A stretch of 39,556 bases of DNA from an uncultured bacterium (GCA_903831295.1 CAIKXA010000033.1:1-39556), one strand, 5' to 3'. Counted from the first letter of the stretch, positions 25,222 through 34,486 are shown. The notes: a model not told the origin generated them from the letters alone. A program made the numbers and translations.

Positions 25222-26565
25222 ATGGTTTCAAACACACACGCAGTTTCTGAGAACCACGCAAGCACAAACCGATTTTTTAATATCGTCGCGGATCGCAAGC
25301 GGGGCGCGCTGGCCTGGATTATTTTCATCGCGCTTGGCGCCTTGGCTTGGTTCGCCATTGATCGCGTGCTTGTGGATCGCTCGCCAATTGTGGTTGGCAT
25401 TCTGCACTCGCAAACTGGACCAATGGCGATCAGCGAAAAATCAATGATTGACGCCGAAGTTCTTGCGCTTGAGCAAATCAACGCCGCGGGCGGTTTGCTT
25501 GGAAGACCAGTTCAATGGGTCATTGCCGACGGCGCCTCCGACCCCGCGACTTTTGCCACACAAGCCGAGAAGTTGATCCGCGAGGACAACGTGTGCGTGG
25601 TCTTTGGCTGTTGGACCAGCGCCAGCCGTAAAAGCGTGCTGCCCGTGTTTGAAAGCAATGACCATTTGCTGATTTATCCAATGGCGTACGAGGGCTTGGA
25701 ACAATCGCCCAACATTATTTATGTTGGCGCCGCGCCCAATCAACAAATCACGCCGGCCGTCAGTTGGTGCCATTCAACTCTGTCCGCGCGCCGCTACTTT
25801 TTAATTGGCTCCGACTACATCTGGCCGCACTGTGTGAACGCGATCATGACAGACCAAATCAAGGGGATGGGCGACCAAGTGGTGGGCGAGATGTACATTC
25901 CATTTGGCAGCACCGATGTTGACGCTGCCGTGCGCGCGATTGTTGCCGCGAAACCAGATGTTGTAATGAGTTCGGTTGTGGGCGACTCCGCAATCGCCTT
26001 TGCCAAGAAATTGCGCGCGGCCGGAATTCGACCCGATCAAACGCCCATGCTCACATTTGCTCTTGGCGAAAATGAACTGAGCGCAGTGCAACGCGACGAC
26101 TTCACCGGCAACTATGCAGCATGGAATTATTTTCAAAGCATTGATCGTCCAGAAAACGCGGAGTTTGTGAGCGCGTTCAAGAAGCGCTATGGAAACGATC
26201 GCACAATTTCTGACGTGATGAACGCCGCATACAGCAGTGTTTTGTTGTGGGCGCAAGCCGTGGAAGAATCGAGCCGCACTGATGTTCGCCAAGTTCGATA
26301 CGCGCTTCGCCACCAAAGCCTCAACGCCGCTGAAGGAATTATTGCCGTTGATTCTGAAACTCAACACACGTGGCTTCCAGTTTCAATTGGTCGCATTCGT
26401 CAAGATGGACAATTTGACATTGTGTGGAGCAGCAACACCGCGGTGAGGCCGGTTCCATTTCCAATTTCTCGTTCGCGCGAAGAGTGGGAAAAATTTGTGG
26501 AGGACTTGCACCAACAATGGGGCGGCAAGTGGGCCGCGCCAAGCAATTCGGGGGCAAAACCATGA
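25222..26565 (+). CDS. Membrane-anchored UrtA/FmdD-like substrate-binding protein
   Basis: The 447-residue product is a periplasmic binding protein of the urea/short-chain-amide type (UrtA, FmdD, AmiC group). Typical segments are VGILHSQTGPMAISE, CVVFGCWTSASRKSVLPVFE, YEGLEQSPNIIYVGAAPNQQ and FGSTDVDAAV. Instead of a cleavable signal it begins with a basic cytoplasmic stretch and one membrane helix (ALAWIIFIALGALAWFAI), so it is probably anchored in the inner membrane and faces the periplasm. No UrtBCDE permease or ATPase genes follow. The stop overlaps the start of a chemoreceptor gene (ATGA), which suggests sensing rather than uptake. Ligand inferred: urea or an amide. Confidence 0.9.
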   Translation: MVSNTHAVSENHASTNRFFNIVADRKRGALAWIIFIALGALAWFAIDRVLVDRSPIVVGILHSQTGPMAISEKSMIDAEVLALEQINAAGGLLGRPVQWVIADGASDPATFATQAEKLIREDNVCVVFGCWTSASRKSVLPVFESNDHLLIYPMAYEGLEQSPNIIYVGAAPNQQITPAVSWCHSTLSARRYFLIGSDYIWPHCVNAIMTDQIKGMGDQVVGEMYIPFGSTDVDAAVRAIVAAKPDVVMSSVVGDSAIAFAKKLRAAGIRPDQTPMLTFALGENELSAVQRDDFTGNYAAWNYFQSIDRPENAEFVSAFKKRYGNDRTISDVMNAAYSSVLLWAQAVEESSRTDVRQVRYALRHQSLNAAEGIIAVDSETQHTWLPVSIGRIRQDGQFDIVWSSNTAVRPVPFPISRSREEWEKFVEDLHQQWGGKWAAPSNSGAKP

Positions 26566-28607
26566 ATCAGAACCCAGGCTTCTACGCACGAATGAAGCAA
26601 CGCACGATTACAAGCCGGATGCTCTTTTGGTTTCTTGCAATTTCGCTGATTCCCTGCGCCATACTCACCACCATCACCGCGCGCATTGCCACGCAATCAC
26701 TCCGGGATTCCGTACGCAACAACCTGGTTCAAATTGCCGCCAACAAAGCTGATGAATTGGAAATCTACGCAATGGAACGCGTCCAAGATGTCGCCGTGCT
26801 TTCGCGTGGCTCCAGCACAATCGTTGGTATTCGCGAATTAACAAAAGAATTCAACGCGGCCGCGGGTGAGAAATCAAAGAGCGACGCCCTAAATAAATCC
26901 GCGATCGAACAACGACCCTTTGCGCAAACGCTTTTATATTTTGCAAAAACTTCAGGCTATTCGCAATTATTGTTGATCGACAATTCGGGGCGCATTCTTT
27001 TCTCCTTGGATGATGCCTTCCCTGCCGGAGCATCACTGATGTCTGGCGCGCTTTCATCCACTGAACTTGCATCTGGATTTGAAAGGTCGCGCACATTGTT
27101 GCAGTCTGATCTTTGTTCGTTTGCGATGTATCAAAATGTGAAGCAACCGCTTGCGTTTGTCACCAGTCCGGCGATTGACAAGGGTGAGGTCATTGGCGTG
27201 CTTGCGATGGGATTTGGACCAGAACGAATTTGGAAAACATTGACGAATATGAGCGGGCTTGGCGACACTGGAGAAATAGTCACGGGACAACGCATTGGCG
27301 ACAGCGTGCTGGTCACCATTCCGCTTCGTCACGCGCCAGACGCCGCGTTCTCTTTAAAAATTCCAATTGGTGCGGGTCAAGGTTCCGCAACACAAATGGC
27401 CGCAAGCGGCGACCGTGGTTACGGAGACGTAACGGATTACCGCGGCGAAAGCGTTGTTTCCGCATGGTGCTACTTGCCCAGTTATCGATGGGGCATGAAT
27501 GTAAAGCAAGACACGAGTGAGGCGTTTGCAATGATGTACCATCAACGCAACCTCATCGTTGGAATATCTCTGGCCATTATTCTTGGCGTGATTGTGACGG
27601 CGTTGATTGTTGCGCGCAGTATTTCCAACCCAATCCGTACCGCCGTACGCGTGGCCAAGCAAGTTGCCGCGGGCGATTTGCGCGCGGATGTTGGCGAGAC
27701 CAGTGATGATGAAACCGGCGCCCTGCTGAATGCCATCCAGGTAATGACTTATGATTTGCGAACGCTGATTGGCAGTATCCAAAATTCATCGGTCACGCTG
27801 ATTGATATCGCAACGACCATGCAAACCAATAGTGCCGAGCAGCAAGAAGTTGTGGCGCAATATGGATCGTCAACCAGTCAAGCTGTGGCGTCCGTGAAAC
27901 AAATTTCCGCAACAAGCCAGGAACTTGCGCGCACTATGAAAGATGTGAATGCCCTTGCCGCAAGCACTGGAGCCAAGGCCAAAGAAAGCAGCGCAAACTT
28001 GACCAACATGGAAGCCACCATGCTTCAACTTGAAAAAACTACGGCGTCATTTGGCGAAAAACTTGCAACCATTAACGAGCGCACCACCAAAATCAATGTG
28101 GTAGTAAGCACCATGGCCAAGGTTGCGGACCAAACCAATTTGCTTTCTATAAACGCGGCGATTGAAGCGGAAAAAGCCGGGCAACATGGCCTTGGCTTCC
28201 TGGTGGTGGCGAGTGAAATTTCGCGGCTTGCGGATCAAACTGGAACCGCGGCCCTGAACATTGAGCGCATGGTTGGTGAAATGCAACACAGCGTGGCCGC
28301 AGGCGTGAAAGAAATGCAAACTTTCTCCGGACAAGTGCGTGGCAGCGTGCGTGATATTGGCGAGGTGTCGGCGAAGCTTGGCGAAATTATTTTGGCGGTG
28401 CAAAATATCTCAGGTCGCTTTGACGATGTCACGCAAGGAATGTCCGCCCAATCGCAAGGCGCCGATCAAATTCGTGAGGCCATGATGCGGCTTGCGGAAG
28501 GCGCTAAACAAACCGCGGAGTCGTTGAATACTTTCAACACGGCTACGAGCCATTTGCGCGGCGCCGTGGGCGACCTGAAGGTAGAAGTGTCCCGCTTCAT
28601 TATTTAA
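26562..28607 (+). CDS. Methyl-accepting chemotaxis protein with periplasmic Cache-type domain, WspA-like
   Basis: The start at 26562 (MNQNPGFYARMKQRTI) has GGGGG about eight bases upstream and overlaps the binding-protein stop by four bases. The 681-residue product has a first membrane helix (MLFWFLAISLIPCAILTTI), a ~285-residue periplasmic region resembling dCache, a second helix (LIVGISLAIILGVIVTALIV, about 330-353), a HAMP domain and a coiled-coil signalling domain. The hairpin tip reads QTNLLSINAAIEAEKAGQHG and then EISRLADQTGTAALNIERMV. This EAEKAG form resembles WspA-type receptors, which control processes such as c-di-GMP output, rather than classical flagellar receptors. Association with the upstream binding protein is inferred. 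Confidence 0.93.
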   Translation: MNQNPGFYARMKQRTITSRMLFWFLAISLIPCAILTTITARIATQSLRDSVRNNLVQIAANKADELEIYAMERVQDVAVLSRGSSTIVGIRELTKEFNAAAGEKSKSDALNKSAIEQRPFAQTLLYFAKTSGYSQLLLIDNSGRILFSLDDAFPAGASLMSGALSSTELASGFERSRTLLQSDLCSFAMYQNVKQPLAFVTSPAIDKGEVIGVLAMGFGPERIWKTLTNMSGLGDTGEIVTGQRIGDSVLVTIPLRHAPDAAFSLKIPIGAGQGSATQMAASGDRGYGDVTDYRGESVVSAWCYLPSYRWGMNVKQDTSEAFAMMYHQRNLIVGISLAIILGVIVTALIVARSISNPIRTAVRVAKQVAAGDLRADVGETSDDETGALLNAIQVMTYDLRTLIGSIQNSSVTLIDIATTMQTNSAEQQEVVAQYGSSTSQAVASVKQISATSQELARTMKDVNALAASTGAKAKESSANLTNMEATMLQLEKTTASFGEKLATINERTTKINVVVSTMAKVADQTNLLSINAAIEAEKAGQHGLGFLVVASEISRLADQTGTAALNIERMVGEMQHSVAAGVKEMQTFSGQVRGSVRDIGEVSAKLGEIILAVQNISGRFDDVTQGMSAQSQGADQIREAMMRLAEGAKQTAESLNTFNTATSHLRGAVGDLKVEVSRFII

Positions 28608-28629
28608 ATTTTGACGCATTCAAACACGC

Positions 28630-28635
28630 AAGGAG
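28630..28635 (+). promoter_or_regulatory. Strong Shine-Dalgarno site of the class IV aminotransferase gene
   Basis: AAGGAG lies eight bases before the ATG at 28644. It fixes the start and is unusually canonical for this window. Confidence 0.8.
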
Positions 28636-28643
28636 TGTGACTT

Positions 28644-29555
28644 ATGGCTGGCAGCCAAGACTTCGCCGCAGATCCAAGAAATGCCAACGCGCGCATTTGG
28701 CTTCAGGGAAATTTAGTCACACGTGAAAATGCAAAAGTGTCCGTGTTTGACGCTGGGTTTGTGGTTGGCGATGGTGTGTGGGAAGGTTTGCGTCTACACA
28801 AAGGCAAGTTGGTTTTTTTGCACGCGCACCTAGATCGATTGTTCGCTGGCGCAAAGGCCATCAACTTGGATATTGGTTTAACGCGCCAAGGTGTGATCGA
28901 CGCGCTTGACAATTTACTGCGCGCCAACGACATGCACGACGGAGTGCATTTACGATTGATGGTGACGCGTGGCGAAAAAACTGGGGCCAACCAAGATCCG
29001 CGCAATGCGCTTGGTATTCCAACCGTTGTCATTCTTGCGGAATGGAAAGTTCCCAGTCCTGCGGTTGTCACGCGCGGCTTGTCACTTGTCACAAGCACCA
29101 TTCTGTGCACGCCCGCGAACATGTTCGACATGCGCTTGAACTCGCACAGCAGATTAAATTTAATTTTGGCGCTGAACCAAGCCATTGCGGCGGGCGCGGA
29201 CGAGGCTTTAATGCTTGATCCAAACGGTTTTGTTTCGAGTTGCAACGCCACTAACTTTTTCTGGGTGAGCAAGGGCGAGGTTCGAACCTCCACCGGTGAG
29301 TTCTGCTTTCATGGCGTTACGCGCGCCAATGTCATTCAACTATGCCGCGACAACAACATTCCCATTCGCATGGAAGATTTTAAAATTGATGATGCGCGCG
29401 CCGCGGATGAGGCATTTGTAACTGGCACATTTGGTGGCTTGACCCCAGTGCGCGAAATCGATGGACGCGCCCTACCAATGACATTGCCTGGACCAATGAC
29501 AAGTCGCTTGCGCGGTTTGTATGAAGAATTAAAAAACGCGGAAGCCGCGCGATGA
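28644..29555 (+). CDS. Class IV aminotransferase (BCAT/D-amino-acid-transaminase fold), lysine position substituted
   Basis: This 303-residue protein has the fold-type IV PLP pattern: NAKVSVFDAGFVVGDGVWEG at the N-terminus, HLDRLFAGAKAI, LRLMVTRGEK, and the C-terminal GVTRANVIQLCRD and EAFVTGTFGGLTPVREIDGR. Where branched-chain and D-amino-acid transaminases carry the Schiff-base lysine, this protein reads DMRLNSHSRLNLILA, with no lysine between residue ~135 and ~210. Where the PLP-nitrogen glutamate is expected it reads GFVSSCNATNFF. Either it is an unusual subfamily or it does not transaminate. Its stop overlaps the next gene (ATGA). The substrate is unknown. Confidence 0.9.
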   Translation: MAGSQDFAADPRNANARIWLQGNLVTRENAKVSVFDAGFVVGDGVWEGLRLHKGKLVFLHAHLDRLFAGAKAINLDIGLTRQGVIDALDNLLRANDMHDGVHLRLMVTRGEKTGANQDPRNALGIPTVVILAEWKVPSPAVVTRGLSLVTSTILCTPANMFDMRLNSHSRLNLILALNQAIAAGADEALMLDPNGFVSSCNATNFFWVSKGEVRTSTGEFCFHGVTRANVIQLCRDNNIPIRMEDFKIDDARAADEAFVTGTFGGLTPVREIDGRALPMTLPGPMTSRLRGLYEELKNAEAAR

Positions 29556-30283
29556 GTGTTCGCATTGCGATGTGGTCAGGACCGCGCAATATTTCCACCG
29601 CCATGATGCGCTCGTTTGAAAATCGATCTGACACCGTGGTTGTGGACGAGCCATTTTACGCGGCGTTTTTGGCGGAAACTGGCGCCGATCATCCAATGCG
29701 TGATGAAGTTCTTGCGTCGCAACCAACACGGTGGCGCGATGTGGCGAACGCTTTGAGTGGACCAACACCAACCGGCGCGGCGGTTTGGTATCAGAAACAC
29801 ATGACCCATCACATGCTGCCAGACTTTGGTCTTGATTGGGCGAACGATTGTCGCAATGCGTTTTTAATCCGCGCGCCGGAAGCGGTGTTGGCCAGTTACA
29901 CGTTGAAGCGCGAAAATGTGACCCTGGCTGATATTGGTGTTGAGCGCCAACGCGAATTATTTGAGCGCGAGTGCGACCGAATTGGAGCGGCGCCGCCAGT
30001 GATTGATAGCGCTGATGTACTGGCTGATCCGCGAGCAACACTTATAAAATTGTGCGTGTCGCTTGGAATTAAATTTAGTGATCGCATGTTGAATTGGCCC
30101 GCTGGCAAGCGCGAAAGCGACGGTGTGTGGGCGCCAGCGTGGTACGACACAGTTGAGCGCTCCACGGAATTCGGTCCGCCACGCGCGCCGGCTGAAATAA
30201 AAAATGTAGGCGACAATTTGCGCCGCATTGCCGATGCCGCCCGGCCTCACTATGAACGCTTGGCAGCTTTTAGACTTCGGTAA
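29552..30283 (+). CDS. Sulfotransferase-like P-loop protein coupled to the aminotransferase
   Basis: The 243-residue product begins VRIAMWSGPRNISTAMMRSF, a P-loop-like phosphosulfate-binding motif as in sulfotransferases, and continues with VVDEPFYAAFLAETG, YQKHMTHHM and FLIRAPEAVLASYTLKR (the 3'-phosphate-binding element). Proteins of this type occur beside class IV aminotransferases. As I recall, plant 'branched-chain aminotransferase-like' proteins fuse the two domains. Overlap by four bases with the aminotransferase supports a joint function. The activity is not established; sulfo- or phosphoryl transfer is possible. Confidence 0.82.
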   Translation: MSVRIAMWSGPRNISTAMMRSFENRSDTVVVDEPFYAAFLAETGADHPMRDEVLASQPTRWRDVANALSGPTPTGAAVWYQKHMTHHMLPDFGLDWANDCRNAFLIRAPEAVLASYTLKRENVTLADIGVERQRELFERECDRIGAAPPVIDSADVLADPRATLIKLCVSLGIKFSDRMLNWPAGKRESDGVWAPAWYDTVERSTEFGPPRAPAEIKNVGDNLRRIADAARPHYERLAAFRLR

Positions 30284-30390
30284 GTCAGCGGCGTGGGCGC
30301 TGTTTGTAAATAATTGCCTTGATTGCTCATAAGCAAAATCTCCCGTAGGGAAACTTGTACATCTGCGTGCATTCATGTCATTATGTTGAT

Positions 30391-32835
30391 GTGGCCAGCA
30401 ACACCCCAGAAATCATCGCGCCTGGCGCCGAGCGCATATTGCATGTTGGTTCGTGGTGGGAAGTTTTTATTGCGGAACTTGCGCCAACACCCGGACGCGT
30501 GGGCTCCACGTTGCGCGCCACGATTGCCATGCTTGTCGGAATTGTATTGATGGCTTTGGTTGGCAACCCAGCTTTCATCATGTGCCCGGTCACGGCCATG
30601 ACTGAAAGCACGCCGGGCACATTGCATTCGCCGGGACTTTTACTGCGGCGCATTCTCACAAGCGTGGCGTGCGGCGCGTTTTCAATTATGTTGGTGGCGG
30701 CATTCGCGCAGGCGCCAATGTTGTTGTTCTTGGGAATTCTTGCTGGCATTTGGTTGCTTCTGTATTTAATAAAACTGTTGCCGGTGGGTTCATCCGGTTT
30801 GCGCGTGGCCATTTGGACATTGGCCCCGCTTCTATATGCGCCGCTTACGGACCCGACGCACTTTGAAGTGATTGGAATATTGTCGGTGCTTGGGGTTTCA
30901 AGCGGCGTAATTATTTCGTACTTGGCCGCGCTGTTTGTTTTTCCGGGCGCGGAATCAGTGCGCATGCGTTATGCAATTGATGGCTTGCTTGCGGAGCAAT
31001 CCGCCAACATGCGCGTGATTGCGGCGGCCACGCGCGCTGGCGTTGGAGATGAGCGCGCGCTTGAACAACTTACTGACACTATTTCGCCGTCGGTGCTTGC
31101 GCACATCGCGGTACTGTCGGATTCGATAGCGACATACGCGACTACGGATTCCGCGTTTCCAGAATTGGTGCCGCTTACGCGAGTGGCGTCGCTGTCGGAT
31201 TCTGCAACCGTGCATCTCACTGCGTTGGCACGCGAAGGTTTTCATAGCGATCGCGCGCGCGCGGCGGCGAGCGATTTAGCCTTGGAAATGGCTGACTTTT
31301 TTGATGGCGTACGCGCCATGTCATACAAGCGTCACTGGGCGCGTTGGGGTGATCGCGCGCCGGAAGTGGCTGTGCTGATTACGCGTGCTGAAGCCATGAT
31401 TGAATTTGGCGACAACTTGATCGAGCAACTTGGCGATAGCGCGGATGACTTCACGTTGTCCATCGCTGGCTACGCGCGCCGTGGCGGTGGAATGTTTCGC
31501 GGCGTGTTGACGCAGGCTCCATTGCCAACGAAATTTGGTTCCAGCGCGCTGGCACTTCCACTTGGATTTCCGCCCAATAGTCCGCTTGGAAAAGCGCCAA
31601 CCATTGAAGCCGCATTGTCGCACTTCAACAAAGACGCCGCGCTTGGCTCAAGCGCAGCGGTGCTCGGACTTGCGCTTGCGCTTGTGCTTAGCGCGCTATT
31701 TTTGCCAGGCGGCGTTGGACCATCCGCAATTGGCGCGGTGTTTGTGCTGCAATCAACCGTGGGCGGATCTGGTCGACGCGGCGTGTTGCGATTTTTTGGA
31801 ACGCTTATTGGCGGAGTCATGGCGGCCATTGCAATTATTATTTTTGCGGCGGGCGTGCAAGACCTTGGCTCATACGTGTTGGTCATGGGCGTCATGGCGT
31901 TCATGTCCGCGTGGGTTTTGGTTGGAAGTCCGCGCACAAATTACATGGGCTTAATGATGGCGGCGGCATGGATTATTGTCATCGCCAGTGACCCGGGACC
32001 GAGTGATTCCGTAGGGCCAATGTTTGACCGCGTGACAAGCGTGGTGGTGGCAGGACTCAGCGTCACATTCACAATTTGGGTGTTCTCCACCAAACTGGCG
32101 CGCGTGGCCACCATGCAATCCATCGCCAATGGGTGGCGCCAGATTGCGCAACTTCTTTTGCGCGCGCAAATGCTGCCATTTACTGACGCCGATCTTGCGG
32201 ACTTTCGCATGCGCAATCATTTGGCCACCGCAAATCTTGCCAGCACATGCGATCTGCGCGAGCAATACACCTTTGAGGCACGCATTGTCGTTGGAAACTT
32301 TGCACCGGTGCTTGAAATGTTGGCGGAGCAACAGCGTGTATTGTTGCTCGTGCGCTCATTGGCCACGGGTCGATTTCATGATTCCACATTGAATGCGTCG
32401 GTATCAGAAATGCTGAACGCGCCGCTGCGAGTTTTGGTTGAGCGAGTTGAAACACTTGGTGACTTTTTTATAAAGACGCCGATGGTGGGTGTTGAAAATA
32501 TTCCAGACCCCGCAGAGGTCGAAAATGTTGCGCATGATTCCAACCTGGCTGGGCAAGCCAATAGAGGAAGTATTTGGAAAGAGTGCGGCGTGCCAAGCGC
32601 GGCACAGGTGCGTGCGCGAGCGATTGCGGACGGGTGCAACGCCATCGATGTTGCGCGCCTTGTCTATCGACGCGATGCGCTGGCGTTGCTAGAAAATTCA
32701 GTACGCCGCGCGCAAGATGCCTCGCGCCACGGATTTGTATGGAGTAAAAATTCGTTGCACAGCGCCATTGAACTTGCCGATGGACAGCGGACTTATGGGG
32801 AAATTTTTAATACACTGAAGCCGTTGCCACAATGA
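30391..32835 (+). CDS. FUSC-family inner-membrane efflux protein, AaeB-like
   Basis: This is an ~814-residue protein with two sets of membrane helices. The first includes RATIAMLVGIVLMALVG and LLFLGILAGIWLLLYLI. The second starts near SSAAVLGLALALVLSALFL and includes FVLQSTVGGSGRRGVLRFFG and GTLIGGVMAAIAIIIFAAG, the FUSC signature region. Soluble helical segments lie between and after. Relatives such as AaeB export aromatic carboxylic acids with a HlyD-type partner, which follows here. The start is uncertain: GTG at 30391 (MASNTPEIIAPGAERIL) is preferred; a TTG at 30355 is upstream in frame. The YtcA-like gene overlaps its end by four bases. Confidence 0.88.
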   Translation: MASNTPEIIAPGAERILHVGSWWEVFIAELAPTPGRVGSTLRATIAMLVGIVLMALVGNPAFIMCPVTAMTESTPGTLHSPGLLLRRILTSVACGAFSIMLVAAFAQAPMLLFLGILAGIWLLLYLIKLLPVGSSGLRVAIWTLAPLLYAPLTDPTHFEVIGILSVLGVSSGVIISYLAALFVFPGAESVRMRYAIDGLLAEQSANMRVIAAATRAGVGDERALEQLTDTISPSVLAHIAVLSDSIATYATTDSAFPELVPLTRVASLSDSATVHLTALAREGFHSDRARAAASDLALEMADFFDGVRAMSYKRHWARWGDRAPEVAVLITRAEAMIEFGDNLIEQLGDSADDFTLSIAGYARRGGGMFRGVLTQAPLPTKFGSSALALPLGFPPNSPLGKAPTIEAALSHFNKDAALGSSAAVLGLALALVLSALFLPGGVGPSAIGAVFVLQSTVGGSGRRGVLRFFGTLIGGVMAAIAIIIFAAGVQDLGSYVLVMGVMAFMSAWVLVGSPRTNYMGLMMAAAWIIVIASDPGPSDSVGPMFDRVTSVVVAGLSVTFTIWVFSTKLARVATMQSIANGWRQIAQLLLRAQMLPFTDADLADFRMRNHLATANLASTCDLREQYTFEARIVVGNFAPVLEMLAEQQRVLLLVRSLATGRFHDSTLNASVSEMLNAPLRVLVERVETLGDFFIKTPMVGVENIPDPAEVENVAHDSNLAGQANRGSIWKECGVPSAAQVRARAIADGCNAIDVARLVYRRDALALLENSVRRAQDASRHGFVWSKNSLHSAIELADGQRTYGEIFNTLKPLPQ

Positions 32836-33107
32836 ATAAATTCTCCACCAATGCCGCACGAACCCTATTGCCCCTGCTTCTCACTTTATTTTTTTTCGCG
32901 GGCTGCAATCCAAACATAGATGTGGACGGCGCGCTATTGCCAGCTTGGATGGTGGCCATGATTCTTGGAGTGATTCTTGCCGTGGGCGCGCGCTCGGTAC
33001 TTATCCGCACGGGTATTGACCGCTTTCTTGTGGCGCGCGCGCTTGTGTATGTGTCGCTCACCATCACATTCAGTTGCTTGGTGTGGCTGATTGTGTTCCG
33101 TTACTGA
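32832..33107 (+). CDS. YtcA-like small membrane lipoprotein
   Basis: This 91-residue protein has a hydrophobic signal ending in FFFAGC (lipobox-like), then NIDVDGALLPAWMVAMILG, a membrane helix, a basic loop and a second helix. It matches the YtcA/DUF1656-like small proteins found between FUSC-type pumps and HlyD proteins. It probably assists the pump; no mechanism is known. It overlaps the FUSC gene by ATGA and precedes the HlyD gene by seven bases. A paralogue is at 38623. Confidence 0.8.
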   Translation: MNKFSTNAARTLLPLLLTLFFFAGCNPNIDVDGALLPAWMVAMILGVILAVGARSVLIRTGIDRFLVARALVYVSLTITFSCLVWLIVFRY

Positions 33108-33114
33108 GCAATCC

Positions 33115-34419
33115 ATGGCAGAAACACCAACCACTACAAGCACCGTGAACGCGCAGGCCGCGCAAGATGCGCGCCGCCAAAAAATTGCGCGCGTGTTTTC
33201 ATTCGCCGCGATTGGCGTGGGCGTATTGAGTTTGGGAATATTGTGGAACCAACTGCAGCGCTACCCACGCACTGACGACGCGTATGTGCGAGCCAACACC
33301 ATTGGCATGGCGCCACGAGTGTTCGGGCAAATTGTGGAGTTGCCCATCAAAGACAATCAAATTGTGCATGTGGGCGATCTGTTGTATCGAATGGATCCGC
33401 GTCCCTATGAAATTGCGTTGGCGCGCGCCCAAGCGCAATTGGCCGTGGTTGAATTTGATGTGAAGGCGTTGGCCGACAGCGTTCAAGTTGCGCAGGCAAA
33501 GATTGAAACTTCCAATGCGGAGGTTCGTCGCGCTGAAGCCGACATTTTGCGCCGCAAGGCCGACGTTGTGGCTACCCAGGCGCGCGCTGATTATGCGTCG
33601 GACTATCTCTCGCGCGTGCGGCCTTTGCTTGAGCAGGAATTTATTACCGCCGACCGCGTGGCGCTTGCGCAAAGCGACATGGAAGCCGCCAAAGCCGCGG
33701 TTGCCGCTGCAAACGCGGGCGTGGCAAGCGCGGAGGCTTCGCTTGTTGCTGCAAAGACTTCCGTTACAAGCGCACTAGCTGAGGAAAAGAAATCGCGCAA
33801 CGCGCTTGCGCAAGTGGGAGATATCAATGTGCGCGTGGCCGCGGCACGCGTTGAAGTGGACGACGCAAAGTTGAATTTGTACTACTGCGAAGTTCGCGCA
33901 TCAGTTGAAGGCTGGGTGACAAATCTAAATACAAATGTTGGCGCGTTTGTAAAAGTGGGCGACACGCTGTTCTCCATTGTGCAGAACACGGAATGGTGGG
34001 TCATGGCCAATTTTCTAGAGACGGAGATTGAGCAGATCCGCGTGGGCCAGGAAGTCGCCGTCTATATATACGCGTATCCCGGTCACCGCTTCAAAGGAAC
34101 TGTGCAAGGAATTGGATGGGCGCTGTTTCAAGCCAACGGCGCCACGCAACAATCGCTGCCCGATGTGAAGCCAACGCTGAATTGGGTGCGGCTTGCGCAG
34201 CGATTTCCGGTGCGCATTACGTTGGCGCCCTTCGATGAAAAATATCCGTATCGCATGGGCGCAACTGTGACGGCCATTGTGCAAACCGATGGACGTAATC
34301 CCATTTTGCAACAACTTGGATTGATGGGTTCGCCATTTAAGGCTGAACCTGACACGTTCCCAGCGTCGGGTTCGGGACCGACGGATGCGTCACCCACCGC
34401 GCCAAAGTCGCAGCCTTAA
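33115..34419 (+). CDS. HlyD/EmrA-type membrane fusion protein
   Basis: The 434-residue periplasmic adaptor has a short cytoplasmic N-terminus, one membrane helix (VFSFAAIGVGVLSLGIL), a lipoyl/barrel-sandwich half-motif (YPRTDDAYVRANTIGMAPRV and VHVGDLLYRMDPRPYE), a long coiled-coil hairpin of Ala/Glu-rich helices (about residues 110-240) and the returning half (VRASVEGWVTNLNTNVGAFV). It links the FUSC pump to an outer-membrane channel, for which the convergent gene at 34487 is the obvious candidate. ATG at 33115 (MAETPTTTST) is preferred over 33091, which overlaps the upstream gene. Confidence 0.93.
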   Translation: MAETPTTTSTVNAQAAQDARRQKIARVFSFAAIGVGVLSLGILWNQLQRYPRTDDAYVRANTIGMAPRVFGQIVELPIKDNQIVHVGDLLYRMDPRPYEIALARAQAQLAVVEFDVKALADSVQVAQAKIETSNAEVRRAEADILRRKADVVATQARADYASDYLSRVRPLLEQEFITADRVALAQSDMEAAKAAVAAANAGVASAEASLVAAKTSVTSALAEEKKSRNALAQVGDINVRVAAARVEVDDAKLNLYYCEVRASVEGWVTNLNTNVGAFVKVGDTLFSIVQNTEWWVMANFLETEIEQIRVGQEVAVYIYAYPGHRFKGTVQGIGWALFQANGATQQSLPDVKPTLNWVRLAQRFPVRITLAPFDEKYPYRMGATVTAIVQTDGRNPILQQLGLMGSPFKAEPDTFPASGSGPTDASPTAPKSQP

Positions 34420-34486
34420 TTTTAAATTGCGTGCGAGGCGTTGGTCACGGGCGCAGAGAAGCTTGCGCTAAGCAAGAGTAAATAAA

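Noticed and set aside
25222-26565. Annotation of the binding protein as part of a urea ABC transporter
   Set aside because: No permease or ATPase genes accompany it, it is membrane-anchored, and the coupled gene is a chemoreceptor.
34455-34475. Small hairpin CTTGC-GCTAA-GCAAG between the convergent HlyD and efflux lipoprotein genes
   Set aside because: The five-base stem has no T-tract on either side. It may help termination but cannot be supported.
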